A DNA stretch of 64,000 nt from Cellulosimicrobium cellulans (GCF_016907755.1 NZ_JAFBCN010000001.1:3286001-3350000); one strand, 5' to 3'. Counted from the stretch's first letter, positions 17,060 through 25,562 are shown. Notes: generated by a model from the letters alone, not told the origin. Numbers and translations are program-made.

Positions 17060-18018
17060 AGCGCCACCGTGAACGAAATGCCCTCGACACCCGCCGGCGC
17101 GCTCCAGCCGAGGTCGCGGCTCAATGACACCGGCGTACCACGAGTGTTCCGCAGCTGAATGAGGATCTCGGCGGCGGAGTCGTCGGCAACTGAGCGGTCG
17201 ATAACACAGATGATCACAGGGGCCTCTATCTCTGCCGTGTACTTGATCGCACCCGAACCGTCCAAGACGACCGCCTCGACGTCCGACGGCAGCGGCAGCT
17301 GTTCAGCGAACTTTGCCGCCGAGTAGAGCCGCGTTGCCCATGTTGCGGCTCCTTCATCGTCGGGGAGAACGATGTCTGCAAGGGTGCCGTAGCCGACAAG
17401 ACTTCCATTCGTACGACGCTCTGCCGCCTGGTACGCCTGTGCACGCGTCGGCGCCATCACAAGTCCAGGCTCGGTGCTTACAAAAGCCGACAGGTCCTCT
17501 CGCAGCCATGCCTTCGTGCCGACGACAGCCAGATCAGCAATCGGGGCCGATAGCCGCGAGTCCCATGTCTCTTCAAGACGCGCGAGCACCCCAAGGGTTC
17601 CGGGCACCGGCTTTGGGCTCCGTCTTGGCGTCTCGGTAGCTGGCGCCGGAGAAGCGGCGACGATGACCTGCGCGAGCAGGGTGGGTCCACGCAACTGGAC
17701 GCGGGATGAGGTCCGGCTTGCGTCGACCCTGACGAGAGTGTCGTGAATGACCTCGGTTTTCGTGACTAGACGTACAGCGGAGTTGCTTGGCAACGACCTG
17801 AGGACATCAACTGGGTCATCGGCATGTAGAGCGGGGTTGGTCATCGTCCAGCCACACGCAACGAGAGCCGCAGCGAACTCCCGGCGCGGGACGGAGACCG
17901 CAACGATCAGCTGCCGACCGCGGTTGCACTCGACGTAGCGGCGCGTCCTTGTGCCAAGGGCGAGCATTGGGCCGATCCACTCCGCCGGGACGGCAGGGAC
18001 CGTCGGATCATCCGTCAT
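17056..18018 (-). CDS. Unknown first protein of the drm operon
   Basis: A 320-residue protein starting MTDDPTVPAVPAEWIGPM at ATG 18018; an upstream extension to 18168 is possible but looks unlike protein. No catalytic motif is recognisable. It contains alternating strands (RQLIVAVSVPRREF, VRLVTKTEVIHDTLVRVDA, PTLLAQVIVAASP) and a middle section with LVMAPTRAQAYQAAERRTNG and IVLPDDEGAATWATRLYSA reminiscent of a sensor/receptor or phosphotransfer-like fold. The stop overlaps the next gene as GTGA, so it is translated with the 508-residue protein. About 210 bases upstream separate it from the preceding gene on the same strand, so the operon promoter probably lies at 18,019-18,228. No promoter motif stands out. 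Confidence 0.55.
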   Translation of the reverse strand: MTDDPTVPAVPAEWIGPMLALGTRTRRYVECNRGRQLIVAVSVPRREFAAALVACGWTMTNPALHADDPVDVLRSLPSNSAVRLVTKTEVIHDTLVRVDASRTSSRVQLRGPTLLAQVIVAASPAPATETPRRSPKPVPGTLGVLARLEETWDSRLSAPIADLAVVGTKAWLREDLSAFVSTEPGLVMAPTRAQAYQAAERRTNGSLVGYGTLADIVLPDDEGAATWATRLYSAAKFAEQLPLPSDVEAVVLDGSGAIKYTAEIEAPVIICVIDRSVADDSAAEILIQLRNTRGTPVSLSRDLGWSAPAGVEGISFTVAL

Positions 18019-18228
18019 CGCCAGGAGTCTGGCGGCACGGCGCTCCCCGCCAGACGTGTGCATCGGCGACTTCGCCCCAGGCATGAGCACCACTGCTAAA
18101 CCCGTACCCCTCAGCAACCTGCCAGTGTGATGCTCCAGACAATACTGACGACTGCCTATCGGCGGCACAGTACCAACGGGTGAAACTGTGCAGGTCAGCG
18201 CGAGAGACCCCTCGCGACGAATCGCCCG

Positions 18229-19644
18229 CTACATGGGCGGAAGTGCCACTACATGGGTCTGCGACTTGCCGCCTTGGCGCAAAGGGATGTCGCCATACCG
18301 ACGAAGCCTGTCCTGCTCGCGCGACATCTCGACGACCTTCGTGAACCGGTCGCGCCGCGGCCCGCCCTCCACTGGCATCGACACCTCCGTGGCCGGCGCC
18401 AACGCCTTCACTGCCGTAAAGAGGTTCGGGTGGTTGCGGCCGTCGATCGGCTCGTACTTCCGCACCGCTCGCCGCACACCGCCAACGCCGACTCCTGACA
18501 GTGAAAGTTCGTTCCAGACGAAGTACCGCCGCTGATCGATGCCCTGCCTGACCCGAACGGCAAGGCACGCGTCGGTCATCGTGAAGAGCCGACGCAGCCA
18601 CGCGAGCTGGTCACCGCTGACTGGCTCCCCCGTTCCGACAGCGTCTTCCATCGCGCGCTGCGCGGCTTCAGCGTCCACGACGGCGCCCAGGCCACGGCCA
18701 GCGGCGCCTGCCACGCGCTCCATTAGCATCCCGAGGAGCTTCTGATAGTTCTCGGCGCGCCTCGCGAATTGGATCGCCAGGTCGTGGGCCTCGACCGCCT
18801 CAGCCGCCCTAGTGACGAGAGCGGACACCAGCCGCTGCGCGCGTACGATCGCGATCAGCGAGTCCACGGACGGAAACTCAGCCCCGAGCCCGACAAGCAG
18901 GTTGTGCTGGGCCGCGATCGCGCCATCGAACCCGAACGGGTAGGGCATCCGCAGGAGCGCCGACAGTGGCCGGTACCCAAGCCGGTCGACGGCGCTGGCT
19001 TCGGCGTCGGTGACGCCCGCCGCCCACTGGCTGCAGAGCTGCGCGGCGGACAGCGCGGAGTCGACGAGGTGAGGCACCTTCGTGGAGAACGAGTCCTGCC
19101 ACTTCGACTTCGTGCTGAGGCGCTGCCAGCCGGGTAGCGGGAAGTACCGGGCGTCGAGCGCTATCAGCGCCCAGGTGAGGTCAGCGGCGTCTCGCAGCAG
19201 GACGCGTGCGTCGTCGAACCGGACCCTGTCGGCGACGGCGGGCAGCTCGCGCTCGCGTCCGGTCATCGCGGCCACCGCGGCTCTGCGCCACGTCTCGGTG
19301 AGTCGGGTGTCCTGCACCGCGGCGAGCTCGGCGGCGTTCACGCCGCGCCCGCCGGGAAGTGCATCCGTCCTGGGCTGGTCCGTCCGAAGCCAGTGCAGCA
19401 GGCGGTGCGGTGTCTCCCAGCCGTCGATGACGTGGACGGGTGTCGCAGCCTCGGTGACCGCCAGCGCGTAGTCCCAGATCACCTTGCGATAGCGCAGGAT
19501 CCTCGCCGTCGCGGCGGCGCGTTCCCCGGCCGTCGTCGTCGCCTTGCGGTTGCCGTTGGCGCCGCCGAGGTAGAACGACGGTCGGCGCATAGCGAGGAGT
19601 TGCGTCATCGACGCATGCAGCGCACTCGTGACCTGGCCGTACAT
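18229..19644 (-). CDS. Unknown helical protein coupled to the integrase-like gene
   Basis: A 471-residue, mostly helical, alanine- and arginine-rich soluble protein starting MYGQVTSALHASMTQL. The ATG at 19644 overlaps the stop of the integrase-like gene as TGATG, so translation is coupled. I looked for the catalytic residues of a tyrosine recombinase (Arg ... His-x-x-Arg ... Tyr) that could continue the truncated integrase and did not find them. There is a long coiled-coil-like middle section (VSALVTRAAEAVEAHDLAIQ, ENYQKLLGMLMERV). A longer upstream frame (to 20109) is a shadow of the integrase-like gene. The protein could be an accessory recombination or island-maintenance protein, or an unrelated defence component; nothing seen decides this. 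Confidence 0.6.
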   Translation of the reverse strand: MYGQVTSALHASMTQLLAMRRPSFYLGGANGNRKATTTAGERAAATARILRYRKVIWDYALAVTEAATPVHVIDGWETPHRLLHWLRTDQPRTDALPGGRGVNAAELAAVQDTRLTETWRRAAVAAMTGRERELPAVADRVRFDDARVLLRDAADLTWALIALDARYFPLPGWQRLSTKSKWQDSFSTKVPHLVDSALSAAQLCSQWAAGVTDAEASAVDRLGYRPLSALLRMPYPFGFDGAIAAQHNLLVGLGAEFPSVDSLIAIVRAQRLVSALVTRAAEAVEAHDLAIQFARRAENYQKLLGMLMERVAGAAGRGLGAVVDAEAAQRAMEDAVGTGEPVSGDQLAWLRRLFTMTDACLAVRVRQGIDQRRYFVWNELSLSGVGVGGVRRAVRKYEPIDGRNHPNLFTAVKALAPATEVSMPVEGGPRRDRFTKVVEMSREQDRLRRYGDIPLRQGGKSQTHVVALPPM

Positions 19645-20294
19645 CACGCACGGTCCAGAGCCGGGTGGGAGGTGTGTTCGGGGTTGTTCTCCCACTCGCG
19701 GTCGAGGACATCCCGGATCGAGAGGACGGCGCGGTTGTCCAGATCGAACGCGCAGAGCGCGGTGATTGCGGCGCGGGCCGCCGCGTAGTGCACGGGCGGG
19801 GAGCTCGTGGCCGGCTGCTCGGCTGAGGGCCGGTTCATCGGGTCGTGCAGCGAGTCGAGGACCTGCAGCACGAACCAGTAGTCGGTCAGGCTGGTCGCCG
19901 GAACTGTCTTGGCCAGTGCGACGAGGTGCGTGCGCGCGATGCCGTAGAGCAAGTAGTTGCGCCCGATCGACGGCTCGACATACACCGCCAGCCACCGGAC
20001 GTAGTTGCGGCGCGTCGCGGGAGCCAGCGTCCGCGACTCGACGTACTCCGAGGCCCACGCCGACAGCGTCAGCTTGCGCACGACCTCGCGCTGGTTCGGC
20101 GGACGCCACTCGCTGCGGTCGACGAGCTTGCGCTCCTCCACGAGCCAGATCTGCGCGGAGAGCTTGTCGCCGAACGTCCGGGTGTACCGCTTGCCGTCCG
20201 GTCCCCAGTAGCGAGCCCGGGCACCGATGATCTTGTTGTTGGTCTTGCTGCGCCGAGACTCAACGGAGCCAAAGCCACCCTTAGGCACGGTCAC
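19644..20294 (-). CDS. Integrase-like protein lacking the catalytic domain
   Basis: About 216 residues. The N-terminus (VTVPKGGFGSVESRR, GARARYWGPDGKRYTRTF, SAQIWLVEERKLVDRSEW) is the AP2-like arm-binding domain of actinobacterial tyrosine integrases. The next part (LTLSAWASEYVESRTLAPAT, RRNYVRWLAVYVEPSIG, LVALAKTVP) is the SAM-like core-binding domain. The catalytic domain (Arg, HxxR, Tyr) should follow but is missing; a different helical segment ends at the TGA overlapping the next start. GTG 20294, seven bases after GGAAGG, is preferred; an upstream TTG at 20426 would add 44 unlikely residues. The gene abuts the 3' end of tRNA-Val, as functional integrases do. Either a decayed integrase, or a protein that has kept only DNA binding. 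Confidence 0.65.
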   Translation of the reverse strand: MTVPKGGFGSVESRRSKTNNKIIGARARYWGPDGKRYTRTFGDKLSAQIWLVEERKLVDRSEWRPPNQREVVRKLTLSAWASEYVESRTLAPATRRNYVRWLAVYVEPSIGRNYLLYGIARTHLVALAKTVPATSLTDYWFVLQVLDSLHDPMNRPSAEQPATSSPPVHYAAARAAITALCAFDLDNRAVLSIRDVLDREWENNPEHTSHPALDRA

Positions 20295-20341
20295 CACCGC
20301 CTTCCAGACGGTAGGTGCGCGGTGGATGTCGCGAGTCCCGT

Positions 20342-20409
20342 GGGGCTGTGGCGGGGCTGTGGCGGGGCTGTAGAGCCCCACGAGGGTCCTTTTCGGTCCG
20401 CGAGGGTCC
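20342..20409. repeat. Short tandem and direct repeats between integrase-like gene and tRNA-Val
   Basis: An 11-base unit GGGGCTGTGGC is repeated about 2.5 times at 20342-20370, ending in a six-base-pair hairpin GGGGCT-GTAG-AGCCCC (20364-20379). Then CGAGGGTCC occurs at 20381-20389 and again at 20401-20409, 20 bases apart on the same strand. Pairs of short direct repeats next to the tRNA attachment site are typical of integrase arm-binding sites. This assignment is a guess from position. Confidence 0.45.
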
Positions 20410-20459
20410 ACGAAGCCCATCAGCAAACGTGCAGGTCAGAGAGGAAACACCCCTGGTGG

Positions 20460-20533
20460 TGGGCCCGGAGGGACTCGAACCCCCGACATCCACGGTGTAA
20501 GCGTGGCGCTCTAACCAGCTGAGCTACAGGCCC
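20460..20533 (-). tRNA. tRNA-Val (anticodon UAC)
   Basis: Read on the minus strand this is a complete cloverleaf: acceptor GGGCCTG pairing with CGGGCCC, D-arm TAGCTCAGCTGG, anticodon stem CCACG/CGTGG around loop CTTACAC (anticodon TAC), T-arm with GGTTCGAGTCC. The discriminator A and an encoded CCA follow (20457-20459). The 3' end faces the defence island, making it the probable attachment site. Confidence 0.95.
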
Positions 20534-20662
20534 TGGAACAGCGGAGCACAGCCTACCGGGTCGGGACCTCGCCACCGGCCACACCGCGGCGCCACGACCC
20601 GACACGAGGACCGCCGTCTGCCCTCGCGCCCGGTGAGGCCCCCCACCGCGCGGCGCGCAGCG

Positions 20663-21160
20663 TCAGAGCTGTTCCAGCGCCCGCCGGTAGCCGTCGAGGT
20701 CGCGGCGCTGCCCGCGCGGGTTGACGACGGACCAGCGCACGATCCCGTCGGCGTCGAGCAGGAAGGAGCCGCGCAGTGCGAGGCCGTTCTCCTCGTCCAG
20801 CACGTCATAGGCCCGGGCGACGTCGCCGTGGGGCCAGAAGTCGGAGAGGAGGTCGAACTCGAAGCCCTCCTGGGCCGCCCACGCCTTCTGCGTGAAGACC
20901 GAGTCGCACGAGATGCCCAGCAGCGTGACGCCGGCGGCCTCGAAGTCCTCGAGGTTGTCGCGCAGCTCGCAGAGCTCGCCCGTGCAGATCCCGGAGAACG
21001 CGAACGGGTAGAACACGAGCAGCACCGGCCCGCCGCGCAGGTCGGCGAGGTGGACGGGGGTGCCGTGCGTGTCGGGCAGCGTGAAGTCGGGTGCGGGGTC
21101 GCCCGGCCCGGGCGGCGCGGCCCGGAGGTCGGCGACGCCCTCGTCAGCGACCGCGGCCAC
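20663..21160 (-). CDS. Peroxiredoxin (AhpE/BCP type)
   Basis: A 165-residue thiol peroxidase that reduces hydroperoxides in the cytosol. PGDPAPDFTLPDTHG (19-33) and VLLVFYPFAFSGICTGELCELRD (46-68) give the thioredoxin-fold active site: Thr/Cys59 is the peroxidatic centre in the FSGIC motif, and Cys64 five residues later could be the resolving cysteine. Cys-rich loops are otherwise absent. The C-terminal half (GISCDSVFTQKAWAAQEGF, LLDADGIVRWSVVNPRGQRR) is typical of AhpE. Its start overlaps the DUF3052 stop by 17 nt, so the two genes are co-transcribed; this pair beside aceE is common in actinobacteria. Start at 21160 gives an extra ~15 residues before the fold; an internal GTG is possible. 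Confidence 0.88.
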   Translation of the reverse strand: MAAVADEGVADLRAAPPGPGDPAPDFTLPDTHGTPVHLADLRGGPVLLVFYPFAFSGICTGELCELRDNLEDFEAAGVTLLGISCDSVFTQKAWAAQEGFEFDLLSDFWPHGDVARAYDVLDEENGLALRGSFLLDADGIVRWSVVNPRGQRRDLDGYRRALEQL

Positions 21161-21557
21161 GGGTCCCGAGCTTCGTCGCGGACCAGTCGGGCGCGATGGC
21201 GAACGTGCTCGTCGCGTGCAGCCCGGCCGTGGTCGCGGCCTCCTGGATGTCGTTGTGGCCCACGTGCCCCGACCGTCCCGGCTTGGGCGTGAGCACCCAG
21301 ATGAGGCCGCCGTCGTCGAGCACGGTCTGGACGTCCACGAGCAGGTCGGTGAGGTCGCCGTCGTCCTCGCGGTACCAGACGATCACACCGTCCGTGACGT
21401 CGTCGTAGTCCTCGTCCACGAGCTCGCCGCCGACGAGCTGCTCGAGCTCACCGCGCAGGTCGTCGTCGACGTCCTCCGACCAGCCGAACTCCTGCACCAC
21501 GTTGCCGGGCGCGAACCCCAGGCGGTCCGCCCCGATGGGTCCTGCGGTCTCGGTCAC
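21144..21557 (-). CDS. DUF3052 family protein
   Basis: A 137-residue acidic protein of the actinobacterial DUF3052 family: LGFAPGNVVQEFGWSEDVDDDLR (14-36), DVTDGVIVWYREDDGDLTDLL (53-73), GGLIWVLTPKPGRSGHVGHNDIQEAATTAGL and a final SATKLGTRGRGR. It has a Rossmann-like alternation but no known catalytic motif; function is unknown. GTG 21557 follows GAAAGGAAC and matches the family's usual length; the longer frame to 21752 is rejected. It is the first gene of a two-gene transcript with the peroxiredoxin and is divergent from aceE. Confidence 0.82.
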   Translation of the reverse strand: MTETAGPIGADRLGFAPGNVVQEFGWSEDVDDDLRGELEQLVGGELVDEDYDDVTDGVIVWYREDDGDLTDLLVDVQTVLDDGGLIWVLTPKPGRSGHVGHNDIQEAATTAGLHATSTFAIAPDWSATKLGTRGRGR

Positions 21558-21986
21558 TGTCGTGTCGTTCCTTTCCTCGTCCTGTGCGTCCGTGCGGCGG
21601 GCCCGACGCGCGGGCGGACGCCCGCGCGCACGACGACCTGCCGTGTCTGGCAAAGGTAGCCCACCGGAGGATCCGTTGCTTGGCAAGGTCCCGCCACGGA
21701 CGCCCGGTCCGGTACGTGGCACCCGGCCCGTCGTCGGGCACCGTACCCGCACGACGCCGGGAAGCCTCCCTGCGGGGCCGTGTCGCCGAAATCACGCCCT
21801 CTTGACCACCCGATGGTGTGACTTACGCGCGCGTTGTGAACACAATGGGTAGACCACCCTGGTCTCGTGAAGAGGCGCGGTCGCCACCAGCGGCCGCGGC
21901 CGCGTGCCCGGAGTGGCCCCAAGACGGGTGTCGGCCGTGTACCGCGCGGCCGTGCGCCCGGCATCCGACGAGATATGAGGTTGCTG
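21558..21986. promoter_or_regulatory. Divergent intergenic region upstream of aceE, no gene seen
   Basis: These 429 bases separate DUF3052 (minus) and aceE (plus). I see no small gene with a convincing start. Candidate promoter elements for aceE are TTGACC at 21802-21807 and an AT-richer stretch around 21820-21850 that includes a palindrome (separate entry). The GC-rich first half contains several short inverted repeats and presumably the DUF3052 promoter and leader. Confidence 0.4.
21834..21845. promoter_or_regulatory. Palindrome TTGTGAACACAA upstream of aceE
   Basis: TTGTG-AA-CACAA is a perfect inverted repeat with five-base arms, about 140 bases upstream of the aceE start and just downstream of a possible -35 (TTGACC). 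Its position suits a repressor or activator site controlling pyruvate dehydrogenase. The regulator is unknown. Confidence 0.4.
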
Positions 21987-24749
21987 GTGGCTTCGTACGA
22001 CGAGACCGGACCGCTGATCAACGGTCTGCTCAGCCAGGTTCCGGACTTCGACCCCGCCGAGACCGGCGAGTGGGTCGAGGCCCTCGACGGCCTGATCGAC
22101 GACCGCGGGGGCCCGCGCGCCCGCTACGTCCTGCTGAACCTGCTCAAGAGGGCCCGGGAGCGCAACGTCGCCGTCCCGACCTCCTTCACCACGCCCTACG
22201 TGAACACGATCGGTGTGCACGAGGAGCCCTACTTCCCCGGCGACGAGGCGCTCGAGCGCCGCTACCGCTCGTGGATCCGCTGGAACGCGGCCGTCATGGT
22301 GACGCGCGCGCAGCGCCCCGGCATCGGCGTCGGCGGTCACATCTCCTCCTACGCGTCGGTGGCGACACTGTACGAGGTGGGCCTCAACCACTTCTTCCGC
22401 GGCAAGGACCACCCCGGCGGCGGCGACCAGGTCTACTTCCAGGGCCACGCCTCCCCCGGCGTGTACGCGCGCGCGTTCCTCGAGGGTCGCCTCTCGGCGG
22501 ACCAGCTCGACGGGTTCCGCCAGGAGAAGTCGCACGCGGGCGGCGGCCTGCCGTCGTACCCGCACCCGCGCCTCATGCCCGACTTCTGGGAGTACCCCAC
22601 GGTCTCCATGGGTCTCGGCCCGGCGAGCGCGATCTACCAGGCGTGGACGGACAAGTACCTGCACAACCGCGGGATCCGCGACACGGAGCAGCAGGACGTG
22701 TGGGCGTTCCTCGGCGACGGCGAGATGGACGAGCCGGAGTCGCGCGGCATGCTCCAGCTCGCGGCGCAGCAGCAGCTCGACAACCTGACGTTCGTCGTGA
22801 ACTGCAACCTCCAGCGCCTCGACGGCCCGGTGCGCGGCAACGGCAAGATCATCCAGGAGCTCGAGGCGCAGTTCCGGGGTGCGGGCTGGAACGTCATCAA
22901 GGTCATCTGGGGCCGTGAGTGGGACGTCCTGCTCAACGCGGACAAGGACCGCGCCCTGGTCAACCTCATGAACGTCACGCCCGACGGCGACTACCAGACG
23001 TACCGTGCGGAGTCCGGCGCGTTCATCCGCGAGCACTTCTTCGGCCGCGACCCGCGGACCAAGCAGCTCGTCGAGAACATGACCGACGACGACATCTGGA
23101 ACCTCAAGCGCGGCGGCCACGACTACCGCAAGATCTACGCGGCGTACGCGGCGGCACGCGCCCACACGGGCCAGCCGACCGTGATCCTCGCGCACACGGT
23201 CAAGGGCTACGGCCTCGGCTCGACCTTCGCCGGGCGCAACGCGACCCACCAGATGAAGAAGGTCGGCCTCGCCGACCTCAAGACGCTGCGCGACTCGCTG
23301 CGCATCCCGATCACGGACGAGGAGCTCGACGCCAACCCGTACGAGCCCCCGTACTACCACCCGGGCCCCGACGCGCCGGAGATCCAGTACCTCCTCGGTC
23401 GTCGTCAGCAGCTCGGCGGGTTCGTGCCGGAGCGCCGCTCGTCGCCCAAGCCGATCACGCTGCCAGGCGACAAGTCCTACGAGATCCTCAAGAAGGGCTC
23501 TGGCCAGCAGGAGATCGCCACCACGATGGCGTTCGTCCGGCTCCTCAAGGACCTCATCAAGGACAAGGAGTTCGGCAAGCGCATCGTGCCGATCATCCCC
23601 GACGAGGCGCGTACGTTCGGCCTGGACTCGATCTTCCCGTCGGCGAAGATTTTCAACACCCAGGGCCAGCACTACCTCGCCGTGGACCGGGAGCTCATGC
23701 TGAGCTACAAGGAGTCCGAGGCCGGCCAGATCATGCACACCGGCATCAACGAGGCCGGTTCCGCGTCCGCGTTCCAGGCGGTCGGCACGTCCTACGCCAC
23801 GCAGGGCGAGATCATGGTGCCGTTCTACATCTTCTACTCGATGTTCGGCTTCCAGCGCACGGGCGACCAGTTCTGGGCGGCGGGCGACCAGCTCACCCGC
23901 GGGTTCATCGTCGGGGCGACCGCGGGCCGCACGACGCTGACCGGCGAGGGCCTGCAGCACGCCGACGGCCACTCGCCGCTCATCGCGGGCACGAACACGG
24001 CCATGGTCCAGTACGACCCGGCCTACGGGTACGAGATCCGCCACATCGTGCGCGACGGCATCGAGCGCATGTTCGGCCCCGGCGAGCACGGCGTCGGCGC
24101 GGACGGGCGCGACCAGAACGTCATGTACTACCTCACGGTGTACAACGAGCCGATGGTCCAGCCGGCCGAGCCGGAGGACGTGGACGTCGAGGGCATCCTC
24201 AAGGGCATCCACCGCCTCTCCGTCGGCGAGGGCGACGGGCCGCGCGCCCAGATCCTCGCCTCGGGCGTGGGAGTCCCGTGGGCGCTGGAGGCGCAGCAGC
24301 TCCTCCACGACGACTGGGGCGTGGCGGCCGACGTGTGGAGCGTGACGAGCTGGAACGAGCTGCGCCGCGACGGCCTCGCCGCCGACCAGGCCGCGTTCCT
24401 CGACCCGGCCGCCGAGCCGCGCGTCGCGTACGTGACCGAGAAGCTGTCCGGCCTCGAGGGCCCGTTCGTCGCGACGAGCGACTACGACCACCTCGTGCCC
24501 GACCAGATCCGCAAGTGGGTCCCGGGCGACTACGAGGTGCTCGGGGCCGACGGCTTCGGGTTCTCAGACACGCGCGCGGCGGCCCGCCGGCACTTCAAGA
24601 TCGACGGCCCGTCCGTCGTCGTGCGCACGCTGCAGGCGCTCGCCAAGCAGGGCAAGGTCCCCGCGGACGCGTCCGCCCAGGCGATCGAGAAGTACCGCCT
24701 CATGGACGTCACCGCCGGCACGTCCGGCAACGCGGGCGGCGAGGCCTGA
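21987..24749 (+). CDS. aceE: Pyruvate dehydrogenase E1 component, homodimeric type
   Basis: AceE decarboxylates pyruvate with thiamine diphosphate and hands the acetyl group to the E2 lipoyl domain, feeding acetyl-CoA to the TCA cycle and fatty-acid synthesis. The 920-residue length is normal for the homodimeric enzyme. Near residues 242-272 stands the ThDP motif [12 protein letters not shown] ... NLTFVVNCN. Other landmarks are [19 protein letters not shown], the [15 protein letters not shown] active-site loop, and [18 protein letters not shown] in the C-terminal half. GTG 21987 preceded by GAGG (21977-21980) is my preferred start; ATG 21975 is four residues longer, and ATG 21867 would add an arginine-rich tail not seen in the family. 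E2/E3 genes are not adjacent, which is usual in actinobacteria. Confidence 0.95.
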   Translation: MASYDETGPLINGLLSQVPDFDPAETGEWVEALDGLIDDRGGPRARYVLLNLLKRARERNVAVPTSFTTPYVNTIGVHEEPYFPGDEALERRYRSWIRWNAAVMVTRAQRPGIGVGGHISSYASVATLYEVGLNHFFRGKDHPGGGDQVYFQGHASPGVYARAFLEGRLSADQLDGFRQEKSHAGGGLPSYPHPRLMPDFWEYPTVSMGLGPASAIYQAWTDKYLHNRGIRDTEQQDVWAFLGDGEMDEPESRGMLQLAAQQQLDNLTFVVNCNLQRLDGPVRGNGKIIQELEAQFRGAGWNVIKVIWGREWDVLLNADKDRALVNLMNVTPDGDYQTYRAESGAFIREHFFGRDPRTKQLVENMTDDDIWNLKRGGHDYRKIYAAYAAARAHTGQPTVILAHTVKGYGLGSTFAGRNATHQMKKVGLADLKTLRDSLRIPITDEELDANPYEPPYYHPGPDAPEIQYLLGRRQQLGGFVPERRSSPKPITLPGDKSYEILKKGSGQQEIATTMAFVRLLKDLIKDKEFGKRIVPIIPDEARTFGLDSIFPSAKIFNTQGQHYLAVDRELMLSYKESEAGQIMHTGINEAGSASAFQAVGTSYATQGEIMVPFYIFYSMFGFQRTGDQFWAAGDQLTRGFIVGATAGRTTLTGEGLQHADGHSPLIAGTNTAMVQYDPAYGYEIRHIVRDGIERMFGPGEHGVGADGRDQNVMYYLTVYNEPMVQPAEPEDVDVEGILKGIHRLSVGEGDGPRAQILASGVGVPWALEAQQLLHDDWGVAADVWSVTSWNELRRDGLAADQAAFLDPAAEPRVAYVTEKLSGLEGPFVATSDYDHLVPDQIRKWVPGDYEVLGADGFGFSDTRAAARRHFKIDGPSVVVRTLQALAKQGKVPADASAQAIEKYRLMDVTAGTSGNAGGEA

Positions 24750-24767
24750 CGGTCCCCGCCCGGTAGC

Positions 24768-24811
24768 ACGACGTCGGCCGGTCACCCTGCGGGGCGGCCG
24801 GCCGTCGTCGT
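24768..24811. terminator. Bidirectional terminator-like hairpin after aceE
   Basis: ACGACGTCGGCCGG (24768-24781) pairs with CCGGCCGTCGTCGT (24798-24811) with one mismatch, around a 16-base loop. It lies between the convergent ends of aceE (24749) and the minus-strand gene ending at 24876. No T-run follows, as is usual in high-GC actinobacteria. Confidence 0.6.
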
Positions 24812-24875
24812 ACGGGCAGGTGGGCGGCCCGACGGCGCGGCAGCGGTCCCGCCGCATCCTCGCCCGGGGGGGTGG

Positions 24876-25562
24876 TCAGGTGCCGGCGCGGTGCTGCTCG
24901 GCCTGCGCGACGGTGCGCTCGAGGTCCGCGCGCAGGGACGCCACGCCCTGGGGGTCGCCGTACTCGACGAGCGACTCCAGGTGGTGCCGTGCCTCGAGGG
25001 GACGGTCGGCGTCGATCGCGGCGAGGACGAGCTGGCGCCCGACCTCGGGCTCGTGCTCGCGCGCGCGCCAGTGCCCGACGCCCAGGCCCAGCGCCTCGAC
25101 CGGCAGGCCCGCCGTGCGCAGCACCTCCATCGACTGCGCGAGCGCACGCCCCGACGGGTCGCGCTCGGCGGCCGTCGCGAACCGGCGCAGCGCGGCCTCC
25201 TGGTCGTCGTCGAGGGACAGGCGCCCGAGCTCGACCAGGGGGTACCACCCCTTGGGGTGCCCGGCGAGCTCCTCCGCGAGCGCCCAGACCGCGAGGTCGG
25301 CGGCGCGCTGCTTCTCCGTGTCGTCCACGGGTGCGGCGAGCGGGTCGTCGGTGGCCGGGCCCTCGGCGGCGCGGCGCCGGACCAGCTCGGCGAGCGCCCG
25401 GAACGCGCGCTCGTCGTTGGGGTCGTCGACGAGCATCGCCCGCAGCGCGTCCTCGTGGACCGTGTCCCCGCGCTTCTCCCCGGACCGCGGGCGGCGCGTG
25501 CCGACGGTCGACGCGGACGTCGGCCGACGCATGAGCTGTCGGAGTCGGGGCATGAGGGCCAT
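24876..25562 (-). CDS. Hypothetical TPR-like helical protein
   Basis: A 228-residue protein with a basic, low-complexity N-terminus (PRLRQLMRRPTSASTVGTRR) followed by helical pairs that resemble tetratricopeptide units: NDERAFRALAELVRRRA, DLAVWALAEELAGHPKGW, LVELGRLSLDDDQEAALRRF, GRALAQSMEVLRTAGLP and PLEARHHLESLVEYGDP. There is no signal peptide, membrane segment or catalytic motif. The gene converges on aceE across a hairpin and is divergent from fasR (120 bases). Proteins of this kind are common single-copy hypotheticals in actinobacteria; a scaffold role is a guess. The ATG at 25562 gives the whole helical series. Confidence 0.65.
   Translation of the reverse strand: MALMPRLRQLMRRPTSASTVGTRRPRSGEKRGDTVHEDALRAMLVDDPNDERAFRALAELVRRRAAEGPATDDPLAAPVDDTEKQRAADLAVWALAEELAGHPKGWYPLVELGRLSLDDDQEAALRRFATAAERDPSGRALAQSMEVLRTAGLPVEALGLGVGHWRAREHEPEVGRQLVLAAIDADRPLEARHHLESLVEYGDPQGVASLRADLERTVAQAEQHRAGT

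Larger units (their letters stand above)
1..20533. mobile_element. Putative tRNA-Val-integrated defence island (left end outside window)
   Basis: From the window start to the tRNA-Val gene almost every recognisable gene belongs to restriction, phage defence or integration: Vsr, C5 methyltransferase, NaeI-family nuclease, SNF2, DrmA and NERD helicases, DrmB, a broken HNH gene and an integrase-like gene. The integrase-like gene lies at the 3' end of tRNA-Val(UAC), the usual layout of elements that integrate into tRNA genes. Right of the tRNA the genes switch to housekeeping functions. I found no second copy of the tRNA 3' end (attL) within bases 1-20,000, so the left border is either outside the window or has decayed. 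The partial membrane gene at the left edge could be island or chromosome. Confidence 0.55.

Noticed and set aside
18229-19644. Continuation of the truncated integrase (catalytic domain) in the next gene
   Set aside because: No Arg ... HxxR ... Tyr arrangement was found, and the gene has its own start overlapping the previous stop.
20364-20379. Short hairpin GGGGCT-GTAG-AGCCCC as a terminator of the integrase-like gene
   Set aside because: It lies upstream of that gene, not downstream, and its arms are part of a tandem repeat.
21792-24491. Long minus-strand open frame opposite aceE
   Set aside because: aceE is unambiguous on the plus strand and the antisense product shows no domain.
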